Below, piece by piece: positions 1-5,086 of a stretch of 9,096 nucleotides of DNA. A program made the position numbers and the translations under genes. Under the pieces are notes generated by a model that did no database searches, was not told the DNA's origin, and was given only the letters and a program-made list of their open reading frames with translations. The first letter of the stretch is position 1. Each line of letters starts with the position of its first letter. Origin of the DNA: CAYHZL01 sp964361075 (lineage in GTDB: Bacteria; Bacteroidota; Ignavibacteria; UBA10030; UBA8401); the NCBI GenBank assembly GCA_964361075.1, contig CAYHZL010000147.1:1-9096 (forward strand), written 5' to 3'.

Positions 1-233
1 TTCTTAAATTCTGCTTCCGGAGTTCCGTTTTTCTGAAAAAACTCGTGAACCTTCGTTTGGTATAATGAATCGGAAATCTTATTTACCATTTTTTCCTTTT
101 CATAGAGTAAGTTCAACTCCGCGTATTGAACTACAAGCATACGGTGGTCGTCTTTGTTCTTTCCGGAATTACAATTCCAAGAAAATAGTGTACACAACGT
201 AAGCAGTGAAAAAATAATTTTGCGGTTCTGCAT
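1..233 (-). CDS. Partial small lipoprotein, possibly DUF4296-like
   Basis: The minus strand is open from an ATG at 233-231 to the window edge (77 codons, 3' end missing). The first 20 or so residues form a secretion signal: a basic start (MQNRK), a hydrophobic stretch (IIFSLLTLCTLF) and then SWNC, a loose lipobox with the probable lipidated Cys at residue 21, followed by a polar NSGKNKDD linker. The mature part (YAELNLLYEKEKM, then DSLYQTKVHEFF and NGTPEAEF) looks helical. It resembles the start of DUF4296, a family of small Bacteroidota lipoproteins of unknown role; that match is from memory and unsure. A weak AAGG lies about 7 nt upstream of the start. The gene diverges from efp across a 133-bp gap. 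The likely location is the periplasmic face of a membrane. No function can be assigned. Confidence 0.6.
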   Translation of the reverse strand, partial: MQNRKIIFSLLTLCTLFSWNCNSGKNKDDHRMLVVQYAELNLLYEKEKMVNKISDSLYQTKVHEFFQKNGTPEAEFK

Positions 234-273
234 TTTTGCCTTTGATAACCTTTTGTTCAAGAGTGCCCTTTCC

Positions 274-302
274 TTGACTTTGCTATTCAATCTAACTATA
301 TT
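274..302 (+). promoter_or_regulatory. Predicted sigma70-type promoter of efp
   Basis: TTGACT at 274-279 and TATATT at 297-302 are separated by exactly 17 nt and each matches 5 of 6 consensus bases. Transcription would start near 309, giving a leader of about 58 nt, A/T-rich and without a clear Shine-Dalgarno sequence. The same bases also contain TATTTTTG (299-306), which fits the Bacteroidota -7 motif TAnnTTTG, with TTTG at 279-282 as a slightly close -33 element. Either reading puts the promoter here. Confidence 0.6.
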
Positions 303-366
303 TTTGCCGTAATTTGAGGAAAAAATATCATTTTTTTACAAAAAAGAAAGAAATAAGTGTCCTTTT

Positions 367-930
367 ATGGCTACTACTGCAGATTTTAGAGTTGGAATGT
401 TCCTTCGTTTTAATAATGACCTCTTTGTTTTGGAAGAATATCAGCACAGAACACCCGGTAATCTTCGGGCTTTTTATCAAGCAAAAATGCGAAGTGTGAA
501 GACAGGCAGGACAATTGAAAATCGTTTTCGTTCCGGAGAAGAAGTTGAAGAAGTGCGGGTTGATCGAAGAAACTACTCGTATCTGTACCACGATGGGCAA
601 AGCTATAATTTTATGGATCAGGAATCCTTCGAACAAATTCCTGTTGATGAAAAACTGCTTGGAGCCGCAGCGCAATTTTTAAAGGAAGGAACAATTGTTC
701 AATTACTATTGGATGGTCCGCAGCCTGTGGGCGCAGAACTTCCTATGAATATTGATCTGAAAGTAATCGAAACAGTTCCAGGCGTTCGCGGCGATACTGC
801 TTCGAATACCACTAAACCGGCGAAGGTAGAAACCGGTGCAATGGTCAATGTTCCGCTCTTTATTAATGAAGGAGATGTTATTAAAGTTGATGTGCGAGCC
901 GGAAATTATCTTGAACGAGTAAAACAATAA
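367..930 (+). CDS. efp: Translation elongation factor P (EF-P), Asn-type loop
   Basis: 187 aa, the normal EF-P length (E. coli 188). EF-P binds stalled ribosomes between the P and E sites and promotes peptide bonds at polyproline stretches. The three-domain layout is visible: KOW-like N-terminal domain (about 1-65), central OB domain (about 66-126, with VRVDRRNYSYLY and the FMDQESFEQ strand) and C-terminal OB domain (about 130-187, with PGVRGDTASNTTKPA and the signature NVPLFINEGDVIKVD). The domain I loop that touches the tRNA reads HRTPGNLRAF at residues 27-36. Residue 32, where E. coli has the beta-lysylated Lys34 and other bacteria a rhamnosylated Arg, is Asn. No epmA, epmB, earP or similar modification gene is in the window. 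The ATG at 367 has no good Shine-Dalgarno sequence. In Bacteroidota and Chlorobiota efp commonly precedes accB-accC, as it does here. Confidence 0.96.
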   Translation: MATTADFRVGMFLRFNNDLFVLEEYQHRTPGNLRAFYQAKMRSVKTGRTIENRFRSGEEVEEVRVDRRNYSYLYHDGQSYNFMDQESFEQIPVDEKLLGAAAQFLKEGTIVQLLLDGPQPVGAELPMNIDLKVIETVPGVRGDTASNTTKPAKVETGAMVNVPLFINEGDVIKVDVRAGNYLERVKQ

Positions 931-940
931 TTGTCGTTTT

Positions 941-1211
941 GTAACTATTCAGCGTTATTGTTGATTCAAAAAATCCCCCGTCCCGATTAAAAAACGAATC
1001 GGGACACCCCCTTGGTAAGGGGGATTTAAAGCAAGTATTCCCCCTTGAAAAGGGGGTTAGGGGGATTTCTTTATTTTCTTTGGAAATACTGAAATTATGC
1101 CGAAGGTGGCAACGCCATTCCCTTGGAACATCTGGCGAAGTCCCGAAGGGATGGCTTCGCCACCATTCGCCGTGGCGAACCTTCGGGACAAAAAATACGT
1201 TGAGCAGTTAC
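941..1211. repeat. MITE-like palindromic repeat element, copy 1
   Basis: This element begins 10 nt after the efp stop. Its ends are imperfect inverted repeats: GTAACTATTCAGCGT at 941-955 and ACGTTGAGCAGTTAC at 1197-1211 (12 of 15 pair, all differences transitions). Its first 37 bp recur at 9042-9078 with 34 of 37 identical. Inside are several perfect palindromes: AATCCCCC/GGGGGATT (972-979/1019-1026) enclosing GTCCCGATT/AATCGGGAC (980-988/997-1005); CCCCCTT/AAGGGGG twice (1007-1023 and 1040-1056); TGGCGAAG/CTTCGCCA (1133-1140/1155-1162); TCCCGAAGG/CCTTCGGGA (1141-1149/1180-1188); TTCGCC/GGCGAA (1166-1179). No coding potential and no clear target-site duplication are seen. It fits a non-autonomous dispersed element or a composite of nested intergenic repeats, and could also act as an efp terminator. 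Confidence 0.6.
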
Positions 1212-1252
1212 GTTGTTTTTCATCCCACAATAACAGGACGGGATAGATAAGT

Positions 1253-1281
1253 TTCACTTTTTAGAAATCTCAATTTATAAA
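1253..1281 (+). promoter_or_regulatory. Possible promoter of accB-accC
   Basis: TTCACT (1253-1258, 4 of 6) and TATAAA (1276-1281, 5 of 6) are 17 nt apart, just outside the repeat element. Transcription would begin near 1288, leaving a short leader of about 18 nt that still includes the accB ribosome binding site. Confidence 0.4.
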
Positions 1282-1294
1282 TCAAAATTTTCAA

Positions 1295-1300
1295 TTGGAG
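1295..1300 (+). promoter_or_regulatory. Ribosome binding site fixing the accB start
   Basis: TTGGAG lies 5 nt before the ATG at 1306. An in-frame GTG at 1300 overlaps the last base of this motif, so it cannot use it. This decides for the ATG at 1306. Confidence 0.75.
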
Positions 1301-1305
1301 TGTTC

Positions 1306-1770
1306 ATGGATTTAAAATACGTTAAGCAGCTTTTAAAGTTGGTTGAAGAAAGCGCTGTCAACGAGATTGAGTTGGAAGAAAAAGGGGTGAAAATAAGAAT
1401 TGCAAAGCAAGCAGCAGGAAACTCTTCTGCGCCGATGTATCAAATGGCATTTCCTGCACCTGTGGCACAACAAGCACCGCTTGCAGTTCAAAATCCTGCA
1501 GAAAAACCTGCGCCTGTAAAAGTTGAAAAACAATATCACGAAATTAAATCGCCGATAGTCGGAACATTTTATCGTTCCCCGTCGCCGGATGCTGCGGCGT
1601 ACGTTGAAGTTGGTCAAACAATAAAACAAGGTGGCGTGTTGTGTATTGTTGAGGCAATGAAATTAATGAATGAAATCGAATCCGATACGGCAGGCACGAT
1701 TGTAAAAGTTTGTGTGGAAAACGGAAAGCCGGTTGAATACAATCAGGTTCTTTTCTTAATTGAACAATAA
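1306..1770 (+). CDS. accB: Biotin carboxyl carrier protein of acetyl-CoA carboxylase
   Basis: 154 aa, typical for AccB. AccB carries biotin on a swinging domain between biotin carboxylase (AccC) and carboxyltransferase (AccAD) in malonyl-CoA synthesis, the first step of fatty acid synthesis. The N-terminal helix region (MDLKYVKQLLKLVEES, then the IELEEKGVKIRI strands) is followed by a flexible Ala/Pro/Gln-rich linker (about 35-75). The C-terminal biotinyl domain (about 78-154) contains IKSPIVGTFYRSPSP and the biotinylation motif EAMKLMNE, with the acceptor Lys at residue 119. FYRSPSP includes the region of the protruding 'thumb' of AccB-type domains, which supports AccB over other biotinyl domains. 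The start is the ATG at 1306 because TTGGAG sits 5 nt upstream. accC follows after 89 nt, so the two are probably an operon with an attenuator-like hairpin between them. Confidence 0.96.
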   Translation: MDLKYVKQLLKLVEESAVNEIELEEKGVKIRIAKQAAGNSSAPMYQMAFPAPVAQQAPLAVQNPAEKPAPVKVEKQYHEIKSPIVGTFYRSPSPDAAAYVEVGQTIKQGGVLCIVEAMKLMNEIESDTAGTIVKVCVENGKPVEYNQVLFLIEQ

Positions 1771-1776
1771 ATTGTT

Positions 1777-1847
1777 TCCACGAGCGATGCACAGAGGTAA
1801 CGCGAACAATTGCTGCGTTCAGTGTGCGACCTTCGTGGATTTTTTTT
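1777..1847 (+). terminator. Hairpin plus T8 tract between accB and accC (terminator or attenuator)
   Basis: TCCACGA (1777-1783) pairs perfectly with TCGTGGA (1833-1839), followed directly by eight T residues (1840-1847). The 49 nt enclosed can partly pair in addition, for example short GC-containing segments near 1785 and 1825. The T tract runs straight into the GGAG of accC. The structure looks like an intrinsic terminator, but because accC follows with no obvious promoter of its own, partial termination or mRNA processing is more likely than a full stop. Confidence 0.5.
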
Positions 1848-1851
1848 GGAG
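1848..1851 (+). promoter_or_regulatory. Ribosome binding site supporting the TTG start of accC
   Basis: GGAG is placed 8 nt before the TTG at 1860. Translation from this TTG gives the expected AccC N-terminus (M)IKKILIANRGEIA. The next in-frame ATG would remove the conserved ANRGEIA motif. Confidence 0.75.
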
Positions 1852-1859
1852 TATAAAAG

Positions 1860-3200
1860 TTGATTAAAAAAATTCTCATCGCTAACAGAGGGGAAATTGC
1901 ACTTCGCATCATTCGCGCTTGCCGCGAGATGGGAATTTCTACTGTTGCAGTTTTTTCTGAAGCTGATCGCGAGTCTCTTCATGTTCGTTTTGCAGATGAA
2001 GCAATCTGTATCGGTCCACCGGCAGGCAGAGAAAGTTATTTGAAAGTTGATCGCATACTTGCGGCAGCGGAAGTAACCAACGCCGACGCAATTCATCCCG
2101 GTTATGGATTTCTTGCCGAGAATGCGCAGTTCGCAGATATTTGTATTTCATCAGGATTTAATTTTATCGGTCCGAAACCTGAAATGATTACTGCGATGGG
2201 TGATAAGGCATTCGCAAAAGATACCATGCGTAAATCAGGTGTGCCTGTTGTGCCGGGCAGCGATGGCGTTGTAAAAAGTGTTGATGAAGCGAAAAAAATT
2301 GCAAAAGAAATCGGTGTGCCGGTTATTATCAAAGCGTCGGCTGGCGGCGGCGGACGCGGTATGCGTATCGTTCGTAATCTTGATGATGTTGAAATTGCAT
2401 TTCAAACGGCAAGCTCTGAAGCGGAATCTGCATTCGGCAACGCCGATGTGTATATCGAAAAATATTTGGAAGATCCGCGCCACATCGAAATACAATTGCT
2501 CGGCGATCGGTTCGGCAATGTTATTCATCTTGGTGAACGCGATTGTTCCGTGCAGCGCCGTCATCAAAAATTAATTGAAGAATCTCCGTCGCCGGTTGTT
2601 GATGCTGAGTTGCGCGAAAAAATGGGCGCGGCGGCTGTGAAAGGTGCGAAGAGTGTAAAATATCTGGGCGCCGGCACTATAGAATTTTTGCTCGACAAGA
2701 ATCATAATTTCTATTTTATGGAAATGAATACTCGTATTCAGGTTGAGCATCCGGTAACGGAACTTGTGTCGGGATTCGATCTCATCAAATCGCAAATTGA
2801 TATAGCAAACGGAAAAAAACTTCCGACGAAAAAAATAAAATTGCAAGGGCACGCAATTGAATGCCGCATCAATGCAGAAGATCCGAATCACGATTTTCGT
2901 CCTTCACCGGGAAAAATAAATGCTGTACATTTTCCGGGCGGACTTGGTATTCGTGTTGATTCACACATTTATCAAGGGTACCACATTCCGCCGTATTACG
3001 ATTCGTTGATCGCGAAATTAATTGTCTATGCGAAGACCCGCGACGAAGCAATTGACAGAATGTACTGCGCACTCGATGAGTTTCATGTGGATGGCATACA
3101 CACGACAATTCCATTCCAAAAGAAAGTAATGAAGAACGAAAAATTCCGAAGCGGCATCTTCGATACAAAGTTTATTGAGAGCTTCGAATTTAAAGATTAA
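1860..3200 (+). CDS. accC: Biotin carboxylase subunit of acetyl-CoA carboxylase
   Basis: 446 aa, close to E. coli AccC (449). It uses ATP and bicarbonate to carboxylate the biotin on AccB, in the cytoplasm. The order is standard. The N-terminal domain has ILIANRGEIALRIIRACRE and the HPGYGFLAEN motif (79-88). The ATP-grasp domain has Lys116, Lys158, and the glycine-rich loop AGGGGRGM (161-168). Also present are HIE (208-210), ERDCSVQRRHQK with Lys237, Glu275, MEMNTRIQVEHPVTE with Glu288, Arg292 and Glu296, and the C-terminal GHAIECRINAEDP with Arg336. All catalytic positions appear intact. The start is TTG, chosen for the upstream GGAG and the family N-terminus; a weak start after an attenuator-like hairpin may keep AccC below AccB. 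Homologous carboxylases such as the pyruvate or propionyl-CoA enzymes are longer or fused. The accB neighbour makes acetyl-CoA carboxylase the best call. Confidence 0.96.
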   Translation: MIKKILIANRGEIALRIIRACREMGISTVAVFSEADRESLHVRFADEAICIGPPAGRESYLKVDRILAAAEVTNADAIHPGYGFLAENAQFADICISSGFNFIGPKPEMITAMGDKAFAKDTMRKSGVPVVPGSDGVVKSVDEAKKIAKEIGVPVIIKASAGGGGRGMRIVRNLDDVEIAFQTASSEAESAFGNADVYIEKYLEDPRHIEIQLLGDRFGNVIHLGERDCSVQRRHQKLIEESPSPVVDAELREKMGAAAVKGAKSVKYLGAGTIEFLLDKNHNFYFMEMNTRIQVEHPVTELVSGFDLIKSQIDIANGKKLPTKKIKLQGHAIECRINAEDPNHDFRPSPGKINAVHFPGGLGIRVDSHIYQGYHIPPYYDSLIAKLIVYAKTRDEAIDRMYCALDEFHVDGIHTTIPFQKKVMKNEKFRSGIFDTKFIESFEFKD

Positions 3201-3341
3201 TAGAGACTTCTGAAAAAGTCATTGCGAGGATCCGCCGCAGGCGGAGACGAAGCAATCTCATCAAAATAAACGAAAAACAAGATTGCTTCGACAAAAAACG
3301 TCTCGCAATGACATAATTCCATTATTTTTCAGAGGTCTCTA
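3201..3341. repeat. MITE-like inverted-repeat element flanked by TA
   Basis: Seventeen-base terminal inverted repeats (TAGAGACTTCTGAAAAA at 3201-3217 and TTTTTCAGAGGTCTCTA at 3325-3341) match at 16 of 17 positions. The outermost TA at each end could be a duplicated TA target, as made by Tc1/mariner or IS630 transposases. Inside are three perfect palindromes: GTCATTGCGAG/CTCGCAATGAC (3218-3228/3302-3312), TCCGCC/GGCGGA (3231-3236/3240-3245) and CGAAGCAATCT/AGATTGCTTCG (3248-3258/3280-3290). The GTCATTGCGAG...CAATCTC words belong to a type of palindromic repeat I recall from many unrelated bacteria. The element begins directly after the accC stop codon, has no coding capacity, and would fold into a branched RNA in an accC transcript. 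Confidence 0.7.
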
Positions 3342-3406
3342 ATATTTAATGTAGAGATGTTGTATATGCCACAAGCTTCTCTTCAAATTTAACGAAAGGA
3401 TACACA

Positions 3407-3787
3407 ATGAATTTTCCCGAAAATTTAAAATACACCAAAGATCACGAATGGATTCTTATCAAAGGCAACATCGGAACAATCGGCATTACCGAATACGCGC
3501 AAGGTGAACTTGGCGATGTTGTATTCATCGAACTTCCTGCCATCGGAAAAAAAGTTGAAGCCGGGCAATCGTTCGGTACAGTTGAAGCAGTGAAAGCTGT
3601 CTCCGATTTGTATTCGCCGATCAGCGGTGAAGTCACAGAATTAAATAAAGAAATACAAGATACACCGGAGCTTGTGAACAAAGAACCGTACGAACGCGGC
3701 TGGATGATTAAAGTGAAACTCGAAAAGCCGGAAGAAGTGAATTCTTTGTTGGATGCAGAAGCATATAAAAAATTAATTGCGAAATAA
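3407..3787 (+). CDS. gcvH: Glycine cleavage system H protein
   Basis: 126 aa, the usual GcvH length. The H protein carries lipoate and shuttles the aminomethyl group of glycine among the P, T and L proteins. It also serves as an early lipoyl acceptor in lipoate metabolism. Family marks in order: LKYTKDHEWI (7-16), GTIGITEYAQGELGDVVFIELP (23-44), the lipoylation motif VEAVKAVSDLYSP with acceptor Lys63, the SGEVTELNKE segment, and the C-terminal ERGWMIKVKL. The first ATG is preceded by AAAGGA with 6 nt spacing, a good ribosome binding site. None of gcvT, gcvP or lipoate genes lies within the window. The gene stands alone between an inverted-repeat element and the aldolase gene, and no convincing promoter was seen. 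Confidence 0.96.
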   Translation: MNFPENLKYTKDHEWILIKGNIGTIGITEYAQGELGDVVFIELPAIGKKVEAGQSFGTVEAVKAVSDLYSPISGEVTELNKEIQDTPELVNKEPYERGWMIKVKLEKPEEVNSLLDAEAYKKLIAK

Positions 3788-3795
3788 TTGCTGCG

Positions 3796-3824
3796 TTGAA
3801 AAGCGAAGATTACTTTCGTACATT
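3796..3824 (+). promoter_or_regulatory. Weak candidate promoter of the aldolase gene
   Basis: TTGAAA (3796-3801, 5 of 6) and TACATT (3819-3824, 4 of 6) are 17 nt apart in the 92-nt gap after gcvH. It would give a leader of about 48 nt. Cotranscription with gcvH is equally possible because no terminator is visible in the gap. Confidence 0.3.
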
Positions 3825-3879
3825 AACCATAGTCAATCCCCTATAACGATACCATATTTTTGAAACGGAGTTATACATC

Positions 3880-4947
3880 ATGTCAGTCAACATTGAACAA
3901 TTACTTGGTGCCGATGCAACATCGCTTCTCGAGCACAAATGCACTACCATTCCCAAAGAAACAATTCACGTGCCTTCGGGAAATTATGTCAGTGATATTT
4001 ACTCACTGTCCGATCGCCCAACACCGGTGTTGAAAAGTTTACAGCAATTACTTGAACACGGACGTCTTTCGAACACAGGATATCTTTCGATTCTTCCCGT
4101 TGATCAAGGTATCGAACATTCGGGCGGCGCGTCGTTCGCAGCAAATCCAATTTATTTCGACGGTGAAAATATTGTGAAACTTGCGATGGAGGGTGGATGT
4201 AACGCGGTTGCATCAACACTTGGCGTGCTCGGTTCTGTGGCGAGAAAATATGCGCACAAGATTCCGTTCATCCTCAAATTTAATCACAACGAATTTTTAT
4301 CATATCCAAACACATTCGATGAAACATTATTTGCAAGCATCAAACAAGCATACGATATGGGATGCGTTGCTGTTGGTGCAACAATTTATTTTGGTTCCGC
4401 AGAATCGCGCCGGCAAATTTGGGAAGTAAGCCAAATGTTTCAGCAAGCGCATGAAATGGGTATGGCAACAATTTTGTGGTGCTACACACGTAACAACGCA
4501 TTCAAAACGAAAGAAAAAGATTATCACGTTTCAGCAGATCTTACCGGTCAGGCAAATCATCTTGGTGTAACAATTGAAGCAGACATCGTCAAACAAAAAC
4601 TTCCTGAAAACAACGGCGGGTATCTTGCTTTAAATATGTCCGGTTCAAGCTACGGCAAAACTGATAAACGTGTGTATGAAAAATTATCAAGCGATCATCC
4701 GATTGATTTGACGCGCTACCAAGTTGCAAATTGCTATATGGGTCGCGCAGGATTAATTAATTCCGGCGGTGCATCCGGCAGCAACGATCTTGCAGAAGCA
4801 GTGAAGACAGCAGTCATCAACAAGCGCGCAGGCGGAATGGGATTGATCTCCGGCCGCAAAGCGTTTCAAAAGCCAATGGCAGATGGCGTTGCAATTCTGA
4901 ACGCAATTCAAGATGTGTATCTTTCGAAAGAAGTAACGATAGCATAA
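3880..4947 (+). CDS. fbaB: Class I fructose-bisphosphate aldolase (FbaB/DhnA type)
   Basis: 355 aa, like E. coli FbaB (350). It reversibly cleaves fructose 1,6-bisphosphate to dihydroxyacetone phosphate and glyceraldehyde 3-phosphate through a Schiff base, without metal, in glycolysis and gluconeogenesis. Recognisable segments are STGYLSILPVDQGIEHSGG (about residues 66-84), GGCNAVASTLG, PFILKFNHNEFLS, GCVAVGATIYFGS, the strand EADIVKQKLPEN (233-244) with the candidate Schiff-base lysine at 238 or 240, HPIDLTRYQVANCYMGR, and the phosphate-binding end INKRAGGMGLISGRKAFQ. The closeness to the E. coli FbaB wording makes the call firm. GGAG lies 9 nt before the ATG. A strong terminator follows 8 nt after the stop codon, so this gene ends its transcription unit. 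It may be cotranscribed with gcvH, to which it has no functional link I know. Confidence 0.95.
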   Translation: MSVNIEQLLGADATSLLEHKCTTIPKETIHVPSGNYVSDIYSLSDRPTPVLKSLQQLLEHGRLSNTGYLSILPVDQGIEHSGGASFAANPIYFDGENIVKLAMEGGCNAVASTLGVLGSVARKYAHKIPFILKFNHNEFLSYPNTFDETLFASIKQAYDMGCVAVGATIYFGSAESRRQIWEVSQMFQQAHEMGMATILWCYTRNNAFKTKEKDYHVSADLTGQANHLGVTIEADIVKQKLPENNGGYLALNMSGSSYGKTDKRVYEKLSSDHPIDLTRYQVANCYMGRAGLINSGGASGSNDLAEAVKTAVINKRAGGMGLISGRKAFQKPMADGVAILNAIQDVYLSKEVTIA

Positions 4948-4955
4948 TGAAATCT

Positions 4956-4984
4956 GTATCGCGCGATCAGCGTGATACTTTTTT
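4956..4984 (+). terminator. Intrinsic terminator of the aldolase gene
   Basis: GTATCGCGC (4956-4964) pairs with GCGTGATAC (4970-4978) over nine base pairs with one G-U wobble and a 5-nt loop, followed by six T residues (4979-4984). It begins 8 nt after the stop codon. Confidence 0.8.
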
Positions 4985-5031
4985 AAAACATTTCTCGAGA
5001 CAACACGGTACACTTTGTTACACATTCACAA

Positions 5032-5060
5032 TTCGGAGGCGTCAATTATCTACGTATAAT
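5032..5060 (+). promoter_or_regulatory. Possible promoter of the CDF gene inside the terminator
   Basis: A perfect TATAAT lies at 5055-5060, in the right arm of the hairpin. Seventeen nt upstream is only a poor -35 (TTCGGA at 5032-5037, 3 of 6). A start near 5067 would give a leader of about 20 nt that lacks the left arm of the stem and so escapes termination. The CDF start has no visible Shine-Dalgarno sequence. Confidence 0.35.
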
Positions 5061-5076
5061 GACGCCTTCTTTTTTT
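5038..5076 (+). terminator. Second hairpin with T tract, just before the CDF gene
   Basis: GGCGTCA plus TTAT (5038-5044, 5046-5049) pairs with ATAATGACGCC (5056-5066) with one bulged A and a short loop, followed by TTCTTTTTTT (5067-5076). It is a good intrinsic terminator on the plus strand, ending only 10 nt before the next start codon. It may back up the first terminator or act as an attenuator of the CDF gene. The symmetric stem could alternatively be an operator. Confidence 0.6.
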
Positions 5077-5086
5077 ACGAACGATT

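Noticed and set aside
1057..1257. Minus-strand reading frame of 66 codons in the efp-accB gap
   Set aside because: It runs through the palindromic repeat element, has low-complexity content dictated by the hairpins and resembles no family.
1300..1305. GTG at 1300 as an earlier accB start
   Set aside because: It overlaps the Shine-Dalgarno TTGGAG and adds only two residues; the ATG at 1306 has proper spacing.
1807..1819. AATTGCTGCGTT shared between the accB-accC gap and the region after gcvH (about 3785-3797)
   Set aside because: A 12-base match is expected by chance a couple of times in 9 kb, and the flanks do not match.
3855..3862. TATTTTTG as a Bacteroidota -7 promoter motif for the aldolase gene
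   Set aside because: There is no TTG-type -33 at a suitable distance, and transcription would begin almost on the ribosome binding site.
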